Source: Entamoeba invadens IP1
Lineage: Eukaryota; Evosea; Mastigamoebida; Endamoebidae
DNA: 64,000 nucleotides
NCBI RefSeq assembly: GCF_000330505.1
Contig: NW_004440426.1
Span: forward strand, 779,975 to 843,974
Direction: 5' to 3'
Shown here: positions 30,111 through 39,756 of the stretch, one piece after another
Layout: every line of letters starts with the position of its first letter
Numbering within the stretch: position 1 is the stretch's first letter
Made by a program: the position numbers and the translations under genes
Notes under the pieces: model-generated
What the model saw: only the letters and a program-made list of their open reading frames with translations
Told to the model about the DNA's origin: nothing
Databases searched by the model: none

Positions 30111-30365
30111 TCAAAAGTCGAGTGTGATAAGAGACTTGCATGAACATCTGTCGATGTCGAAGGTGGTGACCACATCTTCATTACCCACAATAACAAAGTC
30201 GACTTCGTCGATGTACTCCTTGTTGAATTCATTATCGAATGATTGTTCATGTGGGAGTGGGAGTACTTTTGGGTTCGAGTATTGCTTAACAAGGATCAGT
30301 GGTGATCGTCTCGACTGGAAAGTGGCCTCTTGTTCCATATGAGTGAAAGCACTTGTGAAGTTCAT
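30111..30365 (-). CDS. Small hypothetical protein (84 residues)
   Basis: An ATG at 30363-30365 opens an 84-residue frame with coding-like composition: an acidic middle (NEFNKEYIDEVDFVIVGNED) and a C-terminus with CSC. There is no signal peptide or membrane helix and I know no homologue. Flanking DNA is clearly poorer in GC, which supports a real gene. A longer spliced form cannot be excluded. Confidence 0.5.
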   Translation of the reverse strand: MNFTSAFTHMEQEATFQSRRSPLILVKQYSNPKVLPLPHEQSFDNEFNKEYIDEVDFVIVGNEDVVTTFDIDRCSCKSLITLDF

Positions 30366-32213
30366 AACTGAATGACTCAGATATAAGATGAAATGCTTAA
30401 ATAACAGAGCATATTTTTATCATTGTAGTATGACACCCCATTCCTATTTTTGTGTTGAATTTTTATGAAAAACTGTGGAGAATTTGGATCATCCGTTTTT
30501 GAGATCATTACTTGGGAATATTTTTGTTTACTCGAAATTTCGGTCGATTTCCACTGAATGATAAGGCTTTTGATCCTAACGGCTTTATTAGAACTATTTG
30601 TGGGTTAATGCTACTTTTAGCTAATGCACTTTAAAAGGTTTATTAGTTTCATGTCACTTTCCCCAACATTTAACTTCTTTTCATCCCATCTGAATTCGAG
30701 TTTATTATTATCATTGTTGTGTGAAATGTGTTTTGTATAAATAGAGTATTTGACACCAAAAATAAAACATGTTTCAATTGTTTTGTTTCATTAAATCAAG
30801 TGAAACAACTTCCGTTTTTTAAAAGACTACTTTATTTATTATTTACAAAATATAATAAGTCACGTGTTGTTTGTAGAGCAATAATGCGATATGATGACAC
30901 AGAGTCGTTTTTTTACAAGATCCGGTCAAACTTGAAAAAAAATAACCAAACAACACTTCATCAAAACAACAATATTTTTTTGTGTGGGGTCATTGTTTTT
31001 TGTATTTTTGATTAAGAAGATATTCCCGGTGTTTTAGACAGGTTCGATGTGTTATTAATACAATTTCAATGATAATAACAAAAATATAATTAAATTTAAC
31101 AAATCAAGGATATGAAATTATTACTCAAATATATCTGACTTTAAAATATTCATTTATTGACAGATTGATAAAAAAATTGAATTACATACCATTAGTAACT
31201 TGTTTTTACATAATCCAAAGACGTATATCGTATCATATTCATTACAGCATTTTTAAATGAATTTAACACTAAGTTAAATTGGTTTTATAATATATAATAT
31301 AATGTATTATACTTAAATGAATTTTATATTTGGGTCATAAAAAATATAATAGTTGCAATTCAATTATTAAAAAACAATAAAGTTTGAAAACCATTTTTAT
31401 GTAATATTTTTTGACAAAAATATTATTCATTTCTCTTTCTCCTCACATAATAACTGGTTTGTTTTTGTATAATATTATTATTACTATTAAATTATTATAT
31501 TATAATAAAGTATTGTAGTCTCATATGATATTAAAAATTGTTTTTTTTACAAAAAAGAAGGATCAATTCATCAAAATTATTTTAATAAAAGAACAATTGT
31601 TTTTCAAAAAGTCTTTATTTGAAAAACAAAACGTTTTAAATGTTCAATTCCACTTATTGTTTAAATAGTTATTTTATTCATTCAAAATAACTATTTTATT
31701 TAAGTATATTTTTATTAACTTGAATTACTTCGTATTAAAAACAAGTAACTTATTTGAAACTATTAAAATTTATAATTTAATTACAAATTATTTTTATGAA
31801 ACTATCATATTTCTAGTATAATTGGATAAGTTAATTAATGAAAAGTAATTCAATGTTTTTAACTTATTTATATTATAAATAAAATAATATATTAATAATA
31901 TTATTTATCTGTATTTGTATTACTTTTTCTATTCATAATTTTTATTAAAAAACATTGTTAAAAAAAGTGATAAAGATTATTTAATTAATTAAACAACATA
32001 AGAAATATGTTAATTGAATTAAACTATAAAAATAGCAAAAAATAATGCGAACCAAATCATATAGATGAAGTTATAATTATTAAATATATACTATATTCAA
32101 ATAGTAAAAATATATAATAATAAATAAGTTATAACTTCCTGAAGACAACCATTTAAAATTATAGCTTTTGTTTTAGTATTTTGAAATTAAAATTTTATGA
32201 ACTTAAAAAAGCA
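30366..32213. other. Intergenic, AT-rich, with adjacent hairpins
   Basis: 1.8 kb before the lectin gene. A frame at 30728-31015 (95 codons) has no family features and base composition like the spacer, so I do not call it. Two AT-rich stem-loops lie at 31597-31629 and 31663-31696. Confidence 0.6.
31597..31696. repeat. Two adjacent perfect stem-loops
   Basis: TTGTTTTTCAAA (31597-31608) pairs with TTTGAAAAACAA (31618-31629), 12 bp, loop 9. AAATAGTTATTTT (31663-31675) pairs with AAAATAACTATTT (31684-31696), 13 bp, loop 8. Both are perfect but AT-rich, so chance is possible. Confidence 0.6.
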
Positions 32214-33356
32214 ATGCGAATTGTTTTGTATCTTGTCTTCTTCGCAATTTCCCGATCGCTTGTGATCAAAGCCCCATTCACAAATGCTCCGATCAAAACA
32301 AAAGGTGCTGCACAAATCACGGGGAGTAAAATTGAGTTAACACAAGACAACCCCTCTCAGAGAGGATTAGTGTATGTCACCCGTCGAGTCATCTCAGACT
32401 TTTTCAATGTGACTTTTTCGTTCCAGTCGATGTCTCCAACGAGTGCGCGTCATGGTGATGGATTTGGATTTTGGTTAACACAAGAAAATCCGCAAATGGG
32501 AGAGGCGTTAGGTTTTCAAGATCACTGGAATGGGCTTGGCGTCTTAATAGACACCTACCAAAATTCCAATGTAGAGATTCCGACAATCCAATTAGTGGTG
32601 AATGACGGGAAACAAAAGTACTCAGTGGAGAGAGACGGAGTTAATTTATTCAAACGAGGATGCTCCCCAAGTATTCGAAGAGACATCCCACAGGAACTTG
32701 CTATATGTTACTCAGACGGGGAAATTAAAGTGTTTTTCAATGACAAGATATGCACTGAATTTACATACAAATTACCACGAGGAGTTGTTGTCAGTGCAAG
32801 TGCGTTATGTGGCGAGTTGTCTGATTTACACGCGATATTAGAAATAGATGTGCACGACACAACAAGGTCCGCAACACACTCGATCAGCTCGCAACTGACT
32901 TCCGACAAAATCGAGAAGATCAAACGAAGTTTCACGGCGTTAGAACTCGACGGGAATAAGGCGGATAATCTTAAAACAATTTATGGAGCATTAACAGAGG
33001 CAGACAAGTCACTAGAAACTACTCAAACCTTTGTGAATACTCGAAAGACCAAATTGGATGAAATATTAGCCGGACTCAGTGGCGCATCAAAGAGTGGGTT
33101 ACCCACAAATGAAATTCATTCGTTTATCGACCAAACGACTGACCAACTTTCACTGTTGTTGAACACCATTTTCGACTCACAAGAAGCTATCCAGAATATG
33201 TCGTTTGTTGTGATGAGGCAAAACGACGGAAATTCTTATGTTGTTGGGCAACTTGTGTTCTTCGATTACTTAGTCATGTTTAATGGAGTCGCACTACTGG
33301 CGTTGCTTCTTTACTATATTTTCAAGGTGCACAAGAAACAAGTCCAGTTGTTTTAA
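32214..33356 (+). CDS. L-type (legume-like) lectin, ERGIC-53/VIP36 family
   Basis: The 380-residue product starts at the ATG at 32214 with a signal peptide (MRIVLYLVFFAISRSL). Residues about 20-235 follow the L-type lectin fold: VTFSFQSMSP, HGDGFGFWLT (metal/sugar Asp and the FWL strand), GLGVLIDTYQNS, and IKVFFNDKICTEF. A charged coiled-coil stalk of about 100 residues leads to one membrane helix (YLVMFNGVALLALLLYYIF) and a short cytosolic tail KVHKKQVQLF. ERGIC-53 and VIP36 carry glycoproteins between ER and Golgi; the tail's KK and terminal hydrophobic LF resemble retrieval and exit signals, though the lysines are not at the canonical -3/-4 positions. A cargo receptor for high-mannose glycoproteins is the likely role. 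The TTG at 32181 is not used. Confidence 0.92.
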   Translation: MRIVLYLVFFAISRSLVIKAPFTNAPIKTKGAAQITGSKIELTQDNPSQRGLVYVTRRVISDFFNVTFSFQSMSPTSARHGDGFGFWLTQENPQMGEALGFQDHWNGLGVLIDTYQNSNVEIPTIQLVVNDGKQKYSVERDGVNLFKRGCSPSIRRDIPQELAICYSDGEIKVFFNDKICTEFTYKLPRGVVVSASALCGELSDLHAILEIDVHDTTRSATHSISSQLTSDKIEKIKRSFTALELDGNKADNLKTIYGALTEADKSLETTQTFVNTRKTKLDEILAGLSGASKSGLPTNEIHSFIDQTTDQLSLLLNTIFDSQEAIQNMSFVVMRQNDGNSYVVGQLVFFDYLVMFNGVALLALLLYYIFKVHKKQVQLF

Positions 33357-33596
33357 ATACATTTTAATTAAATTTTTAATTACTGTTGTGTGCGATTAGG
33401 TGTTCAATTTTAACCACAGGAATGCAAAGAAGCAATACTTTCTTGTATTTCATCGAAAAGACAAATGCTATATAGTATAGTAAAATTAAATCAGAGTTGT
33501 AATAACGAGAAGAAGCTCTTGGTTTTCTGTTTTCCATATATACTACCCTCTAAAAATACGACTCAACTCAAAAAGAACTGGTAAAAACCAAATTCT

Positions 33597-34997
33597 ATGT
33601 CCGTCAAAATCCCACGTCAGTTTTACTCGTCAAACCGTAATTTACCTCGTACCTTGTTGACTGCACCAACCATCGAACCAACTATCAAAAAAGAGAAGAG
33701 AGTCTTTGATGGGATGAGTCCAGAACAAATCACGTTGATGGTGTGTCCTGGCCAATTCAGACAAGTCTATATCAGTATCACAGACACGCTTGGAGAGAAG
33801 TTTAAAGAGCTTGGATTGGTCGTCGAAGACAAAAAAGTCATCGGCGGGCCGCTTGATGTGCTTCTTAATTGGGCACTCACGCCAGAAAATTCCGACTACG
33901 AGTTCTCGAAAATACTGTTGGTCAATTATAGAGTGTATTGCAAGTCCGTTGAGTTACTCCAGTTGGTCGATAAAAGGTGTGAGGAGATTTTACAGTTAAC
34001 AGGCGAGCCCGAAAAGAGCTTAAAACAGAAGTGGGCCAAAATCACCATTTTCATGAAGAACTGGACGGAGCTCCTCCCCCACGACTTCGTCGAAAGTGAC
34101 ATGGAAAAGGGTATCAAGGACTTCATTGAAAAGTATTCATCACAGTTTGCTGGTATTGCGCAAGTCAAAAAAATGGTTGACAACGCAAAAAGTCTGAAGC
34201 CTAATTTTGACATCTTTGAAAAGGTCGAGACGGAGTCCAAATCGAAAATAGGCGATAAGTTGAAAAACCTGAATGAACTGACAGCGGAACAAATTGCTCA
34301 GCAACTTTCCCTCTATGAATTTGAGTTATTCAAATCGATTGAAACAAAAGATTTCTTGGGATCGGCGTGGACGAAAAAAGATAAGTACGAACGATGCCCA
34401 CAGCTGTGTTACTTCTTGGACCATTTCAATGGTGTAACTAACTGGGTTTCTTCAACTTTAGTGAATGAACCCGACGCTCAAGTGCGTGCGCAACTCATTT
34501 CTAAATACATAGACGTCGCTAAAATCATGTACGACAACTTAAACTTCACGGGGTTCTTCGAGTTCTATTCTGGAATCAATTCTTCTGTTGTCAGTCGATT
34601 AACTAAAACGATGGAATTAGTTCCTAATGCGAGTGAACGACTTGAGCCGATGAGAAAAGCAGCGGACCCTTCGAAAAGCTATGCGGCGTATCGAAAATAC
34701 ATTCTTGAAAACAAAACAAAGGGATACATCCCATTCATTGGTGTCGTCATCCAAGACTTGACCTTCATCGATGAAGGCAACCCAGACAAAACAGAGAAGG
34801 GCGATGTCAACTTCGAGAAGTGTCGGATGATGGCAAAGCAACTCTTTGTCATCAAAGAATTACAAGACAACCAACACTCGGCGTTTAAACCTTTACCCTT
34901 CTTTAAAGACTTTATTACACTCGTCGGGTCACACAAAGAAGACACAGAGAATGCTCTTTATCAACTCTCCTTGAAAATCCAGCCTAGAGGTAACTGA
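33597..34997 (+). CDS. Ras guanine-nucleotide exchange factor (RasGEFN + CDC25)
   Basis: The 466-residue product has a RasGEF N-terminal module at about 75-190 (GGPLDVLLNWALTP, EFSKILLVNYRVYC) and a catalytic CDC25 domain at about 235-465 (TAEQIAQQLSLYEFELFKSI, NFTGFFEFYSGINSSVVSRL, KGYIPFIGVVIQDLTFIDEG). The structural SCR features (Leu/Phe of SCR1, FFEFYSG... of SCR3, IPFIG...DLTFI of SCR4) are recognisable. It should load GTP onto Ras/Rap-type GTPases, which in Entamoeba and Dictyostelium steer motility, phagocytosis and growth. It is short for the family: there is no DEP, LisH or RhoGAP partner domain. ATG at 33597 with a short leader. The target GTPase is unknown. Confidence 0.92.
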   Translation: MSVKIPRQFYSSNRNLPRTLLTAPTIEPTIKKEKRVFDGMSPEQITLMVCPGQFRQVYISITDTLGEKFKELGLVVEDKKVIGGPLDVLLNWALTPENSDYEFSKILLVNYRVYCKSVELLQLVDKRCEEILQLTGEPEKSLKQKWAKITIFMKNWTELLPHDFVESDMEKGIKDFIEKYSSQFAGIAQVKKMVDNAKSLKPNFDIFEKVETESKSKIGDKLKNLNELTAEQIAQQLSLYEFELFKSIETKDFLGSAWTKKDKYERCPQLCYFLDHFNGVTNWVSSTLVNEPDAQVRAQLISKYIDVAKIMYDNLNFTGFFEFYSGINSSVVSRLTKTMELVPNASERLEPMRKAADPSKSYAAYRKYILENKTKGYIPFIGVVIQDLTFIDEGNPDKTEKGDVNFEKCRMMAKQLFVIKELQDNQHSAFKPLPFFKDFITLVGSHKEDTENALYQLSLKIQPRGN

Positions 34998-35347
34998 CCT
35001 TATCTGTTCTTTCGTTCCGTCACGATTGTCATTTTTATAATCCTTTTCAAGCTTATGAAGTATCAATATACCATTTTAATTAGTTTTATTCAAATATACT
35101 ATATATTTTAATAATATAATTATTAACATTTAATATTATAATATTATTATTATAATATTATATAAAATAATATTACTTATACTATAATAGTCAACAAATC
35201 AAATTTCAAAGTAAAAGAAAAAGAGAAGAAACATGATTAGACAAAAGCTATTATAATAAGTAAAAATTATTATTAAACAAGCACCATATAGTTCTTTTCT
35301 CAACAGATGGACGAAAACAAAGTGATTAAATGGTTTAATGCACTGAA
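34998..35347. other. Intergenic between convergent genes
   Basis: AT-rich (TAATAT-type runs around 35100-35180). No feature beyond the 3' ends of the two flanking genes. Confidence 0.6.
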
Positions 35348-36823
35348 TTACGCAGTTCCATAGTTTCCTGTTTCCTGCCCATCATCCTCGACTGTAATAA
35401 TGTGCGACTGCTTTAGCGCTTCCAACAAGCCTGGAAGTGTCTTTGAGCTGTATGTCTTTTTATCGATAGTTGAGGAGTATCTGATTTCATCACTCATTTT
35501 ATATGACTTTCTTTCTATTCGGTGATGCTTTGAGCTTCCATTAGCGTTACGTGTGATAGTGAATGGTGACTTAATAGGGTCGGTCGTCGACATCCTGACC
35601 AAATAAGTCCCATCGACCTTTCCCGAGAGTCTTCCTTCCGCGACTTTCTTATCGATCAACCCCGCGAAGTATTGAGCCTGCGCTATCTTTAACATCTCAT
35701 CGAAGATGGCTTGTTCCCCGAAGAACGGCCCAAACCAGTTCACAACCGTGTCAAAGTCGACAGCGGAGACTGTTCCTTCCGCGGGGAAGTATTTAGCAAT
35801 TTCCTCCGCAATAGCCTCGGCTTCTGTTGAACTTTGTGGGAAGGTAGGGATCGCCTCCAACATATCTTCGTATGGTATTTCGTACATAGGAACCTCCCCA
35901 TCCGTGTAATTCTTCCTCCAGAATGCAATGGCGTCTTTAGATTTCATTGTCGAGTCGACTACTATCTCATCAAATTGTTTCAAGACGGCGTCGATGGTTG
36001 GTCTCTCCTTTGGATTATACTTCAAAGCACCTTTTAAAATTTCTTTCAGAGACGGAGAGAACTCGTCGGGTATTTTGATCTGACTTTTGAGCTCCAAGAA
36101 CTTAGCTATAACAGCGTCGTTGGCGATGTTCTGATCTCCATAGAAGGTGGCCTTCCCTTCCAAGAATTCGATGATGATCAATGCAAAGGAATAAATATCA
36201 GACTCTTGTGTGGGTGCACTCCCAGACCACACTTCAGGAGCTTGATACAAGTTACCCGTCTTCCCACAGACATAGTAACTCTCCTTGTCTTTTTTGGTTG
36301 GTGTTCTGTACGCCGTGTAATACAAATCAGAGATCTTGACCTTTCCAGAGTCATCAAAGAGAATGTTGTTGAGCTTCAAGTCTCCGTGGAATACATGAGC
36401 AACCGTCTGAACGAAAGCTAAGCCGACAGCTATCTCGCGAAGAATTTTGAACTTGGACAGTTGAGTCAAGTTTTGGAGAGCTTTTGGGCAACGGGTTGGT
36501 TCATAGATAACAGAGTACATATTGCACTTCATCGACTCCATAATAACAGCCGTGACACTCTTTTCAACACAAACGCCCATTATCAAGATGATATTTGGGT
36601 GGAAAATCTTCTTCAGTGTATCTGTGTCTTCCTTGAATTTGGACTGGTCCGTCTTATTCAAAATTTTCACCACTGTTTTGGTCTTTTTAAAGAGACTGAT
36701 ATACACTTCTCCATGGGGGGAATCCTTTGATATTGCGTCACACTTCTGGACCTCAGAGTATGGGACAACGATGTTTCCGACTTCTTGTTCCTTTCCTTTC
36801 TTCTTCCCCTTTATAATTCCCAT
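35348..36823 (-). CDS. Tyrosine-kinase-like kinase with C-terminal SH2 domain
   Basis: The 491-residue product has a TKL-type kinase domain at about 18-290 and an SH2 domain at about 385-478. Kinase: VVK lysine K53, HGDLKLNN catalytic loop at 146-153 with D148 and N153, QAPEVW at 194-199. The DFG triplet is DLY (D166-L167-Y168), and there is no clear glycine-rich loop. SH2: AEGRLSGKVDGTYLVRMS, where R410 is the phosphotyrosine-binding Arg of the FLVR motif. This is the order of the Dictyostelium SHK (SH2 kinase) family, including an acidic helical linker between the domains. The basic N-terminus MGIIKGKKKGKE has Gly2 and may be myristoylated, though the residue-6 preference is not met. It would read phosphotyrosine and phosphorylate Ser/Thr or Tyr; whether the altered DFG leaves it active is open. 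Confidence 0.9.
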   Translation of the reverse strand: MGIIKGKKKGKEQEVGNIVVPYSEVQKCDAISKDSPHGEVYISLFKKTKTVVKILNKTDQSKFKEDTDTLKKIFHPNIILIMGVCVEKSVTAVIMESMKCNMYSVIYEPTRCPKALQNLTQLSKFKILREIAVGLAFVQTVAHVFHGDLKLNNILFDDSGKVKISDLYYTAYRTPTKKDKESYYVCGKTGNLYQAPEVWSGSAPTQESDIYSFALIIIEFLEGKATFYGDQNIANDAVIAKFLELKSQIKIPDEFSPSLKEILKGALKYNPKERPTIDAVLKQFDEIVVDSTMKSKDAIAFWRKNYTDGEVPMYEIPYEDMLEAIPTFPQSSTEAEAIAEEIAKYFPAEGTVSAVDFDTVVNWFGPFFGEQAIFDEMLKIAQAQYFAGLIDKKVAEGRLSGKVDGTYLVRMSTTDPIKSPFTITRNANGSSKHHRIERKSYKMSDEIRYSSTIDKKTYSSKTLPGLLEALKQSHIITVEDDGQETGNYGTA

Positions 36824-37570
36824 TTGTTATGCTTTTTCAGTCTGATCTTTTTATTCCGCTTTTTGTTTTTGAGGATTTGTAAACTGACTTGGTGGTTGTT
36901 GTATTTAAGACTTAATTAACGGGATATAGTTCATGTTTAGAGGTCGATTATTTTTTTTAGCTGTGTTTTCTATTTAAATGTTTTTTAAGAGGTAATAATT
37001 AATAACGGTATATATACTATTTAACTGTGTTAATAGAGTGGTATGATCTTGATTTGTTTGCATGTGTGCAGTAGAATATTCATCTTTTTTTTGATATAAA
37101 TATCACCTCCTTCTACTTTTTTATATGTTTGATACTTTTTGAATAATGCGTTTTGATTCACAAAAAAAGTATTACACACTTCGATCAATAACAATATTCA
37201 TCGATATGAATGGTAGAGTATTATTGTTCATTTTTTTATTAAGCATATATTGCTCTTATTGACCTTCTTCATTTCTTTAAAATAATTAACAAATTTATTT
37301 CTTTCTATTTACCAAATCTTTTGAAATGCTTTTAACTATATAATAGTAAAAAATAAAAAATAATTAGAAACTAATTAAACTCTTTTATAATCTTAACATC
37401 ATTCAAACGAATAAAATCTTTCATTATAATATTTTTGTTATTTTTTTGTTATTGAAATTATTAAAAATATGAAGTGGCAATAACAAATTATAGTGCTTTA
37501 GTCCTTTTCTTCTGAGTATGAAACTCGAAAACTGTTGAATTAATTTTTAAAATTCCATATCAAACAAACA
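36824..37570. other. Divergent promoter region
   Basis: AT-rich spacer between the SH2 kinase (leftward) and the gene at 37571 (rightward). AAATTCCATATCAAACAAACA directly precedes the latter's ATG. Nothing else recognised. Confidence 0.55.
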
Positions 37571-39685
37571 ATGGAGGTGTCACAAGTCATTTGCCCTATT
37601 ACTACTTTACTTAATTCTCCAATACAAGAGGGGACAGACTATATTCCTCCCCGTATGGACAAAACAACAGACAATCACTTCAAACAAAGTCTTGCAGACA
37701 TCATTAATTCGGCGATAACAAAAACCCCTCTTCCAAACCCTATTTTACAGAATGAAGTGAATTTATTTATTGAAAATTTGGACAACCAAGATTTGATCAA
37801 AAGCATTGTAAATATGTACGCAGAAACTTCTTTTCGAACACTTCCGTTTGGTACCGAACTCTTTATTGGTCTTCTTAAGATCAATGGGAAAAAATTGCTT
37901 CTCAAATTACTCTCGAATTGTAACTATCACTACCAAGCGGTCTTTTCTTTACTTCTTGTTGATTTAAAGAAGAGGGTATCAGACATAGTAGCGTCGGGGT
38001 ATTTCGATACATTAGGTGAAATAGGCGAAGTCAGAATCGCTCAGTTTATAGAAGAAACAATTCAAGATTTAGTCGAACAAGCCACCAATTATACAAAAGA
38101 CCAATACAAGAAAATAGCACATGTGGTTGAATATGTCGCATTTCCCAAAAGAGTGGCGTCTTACTTCTTTACTACTAATATAATTGGTGTGCCTATAATA
38201 TCTGTTGTCCAAAATTTGATACAAAGTCCTTTGCGCCCAACACAAGACTTCATGAAGAAGTTCATTGAAGTATACTTCGAGAAGTGTTTACAAGACCCGT
38301 CTTGTCTTCTTCAAGGCCACAACTTCCACTTTATTGAGGAGCTCATACTCTCGAAGTATCACTATAAGGCATTCTGCTTTTTAAAGTCGCTGTTTTCAAA
38401 GAACGTGGAGTACAGAACAACAGAACCCTTAAGCAAGTTGTTTGATTTGAGTTTCACAAGGTATTCTCCTCTTATGGCAGAGATCATTAAAGAGAAATTC
38501 GACAATTTAGTACACAAGAGATGTCCACAGAGTCACTCGATGATGCAAAATTCAAGTACAAAGATTTTAAATTCCTCGGCAAACCCGACTCTGAAGTGCT
38601 TGAACTGTTTTGAATGTTTCTTTACTATTAAGAAACTACTTGAACATACTAAAGTCTGCAGAACCCCAAAGTTCGAGGGGAGTAATGTCAAGGCGTCTGC
38701 ATTGTTTGAAGACAAGTGGACGGTTGTTGGAGAAATTTTTTTCAACTCGAAAGACTTGAAGAACTTGTTTGTCTTGGAGCATCCAAATTCTACAGAAAGC
38801 GAGTTGATCACAAAATGGCTGATGAAGTGCGAAGTCTCGAAGTTCATTGTGAATCGAAAGGTCATCGCCTCGGACTGGGACCACAGCGATTTCTGCCCAT
38901 ACCACAAACAAAGTTTCCAAGTGCCCTTTCCCAACTTCAATTTGTATGAGCGGCTTACTGACGTTGAGCGGAAGAAAGTTTATATTAAAGATCAATATCA
39001 AGACGTCGAGAATGACATCTATGAGAGTAGTGAAGAGGAAATAGAAGTGGAGAATGTGCCTCAATTCTTACAAGGAAGATTAGTGAAGAAGACGGGGAAT
39101 GTGATGGAGATGTATTATGTGAAGGACTCTGATTTAGAGGGGGATGGGGATGAAGCTGTTGAAGAAGACAATTACACTGAATTTAGAAATGAGCCGCAAG
39201 ACAAGACGGAGCATCTTAAAACCAGTGATAATAGTATAAATACTAGTAAAAATACTAGTACTCAAGGCATTAAAGAGTCTCTTCCTTTGGAAGTAGAAAA
39301 AAGAAATGATATAAATAGTAATGAGAAACACAAAGAAATGCCATCAATGGAAATAGAACCCCCAAAAGAATTACAAGAAAATAAAGAATTTCGAATCCCT
39401 GTGATTGGCAATACCGAACTCAATAAAGACCCAATTGTTCTGGACGGGCCTAATGTCAATTTTAATGACTCCCAGACGTCGAGTCAAACTGAAAAACACC
39501 AACCGACAAGTTCACAAAAAGAGGCGTCGAAGACAACAGAAGTCTCTGTTGAAGACATCAACAGTTTTTCATTCACAGAACCAACACCAAAACCAACTCA
39601 AATTTCTCAAAGACTTAATAAAGACGCATCAACAGACACGGATGTTGCCGTTGAAGAATTGCCATCATCATCAGAGAACAAATGA
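37571..39685 (+). CDS. Hypothetical protein, helical with C2HC zinc finger
   Basis: The 704-residue product has a helical N-terminal half (about 20-320) of HEAT/ARM-like character, one zinc-finger motif CLNCFECFFTIKKLLEHTKVC at about 340-360 (C-x2-C-x12-H-x3-C), a mixed segment at about 370-520 (SDFCPYHKQSFQVPFPNF, YERLTDVERKKVYIKDQYQD), and a 150-residue polar, disordered tail rich in Ser, Glu, Thr and Asn. The combination of a helical repeat followed by a single C2HC finger recalls mRNA 3'-end factors such as Pcf11, but the match is too thin to name it. No signal peptide or membrane segment, so probably cytosolic or nuclear. Convergent with the RabGAP gene, 71 bp apart. Confidence 0.8.
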   Translation: MEVSQVICPITTLLNSPIQEGTDYIPPRMDKTTDNHFKQSLADIINSAITKTPLPNPILQNEVNLFIENLDNQDLIKSIVNMYAETSFRTLPFGTELFIGLLKINGKKLLLKLLSNCNYHYQAVFSLLLVDLKKRVSDIVASGYFDTLGEIGEVRIAQFIEETIQDLVEQATNYTKDQYKKIAHVVEYVAFPKRVASYFFTTNIIGVPIISVVQNLIQSPLRPTQDFMKKFIEVYFEKCLQDPSCLLQGHNFHFIEELILSKYHYKAFCFLKSLFSKNVEYRTTEPLSKLFDLSFTRYSPLMAEIIKEKFDNLVHKRCPQSHSMMQNSSTKILNSSANPTLKCLNCFECFFTIKKLLEHTKVCRTPKFEGSNVKASALFEDKWTVVGEIFFNSKDLKNLFVLEHPNSTESELITKWLMKCEVSKFIVNRKVIASDWDHSDFCPYHKQSFQVPFPNFNLYERLTDVERKKVYIKDQYQDVENDIYESSEEEIEVENVPQFLQGRLVKKTGNVMEMYYVKDSDLEGDGDEAVEEDNYTEFRNEPQDKTEHLKTSDNSINTSKNTSTQGIKESLPLEVEKRNDINSNEKHKEMPSMEIEPPKELQENKEFRIPVIGNTELNKDPIVLDGPNVNFNDSQTSSQTEKHQPTSSQKEASKTTEVSVEDINSFSFTEPTPKPTQISQRLNKDASTDTDVAVEELPSSSENK

Positions 39686-39756
39686 CTAATTTTTTGATGT
39701 TCTTGCCACGTTGTTGCTAGTCACCGCGATATATAAAGAAAAAAAACACAGAAAAC

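Noticed and set aside
30728..31015. 95-codon plus-strand frame
   Set aside because: Base composition equals the spacer, no domains, no leader signal; an exon of an unseen gene cannot be excluded.
37571..39685. Naming this gene Pcf11
   Set aside because: Helical N-terminus plus one C2HC finger is suggestive, but no CID signature or second finger could be confirmed by eye.
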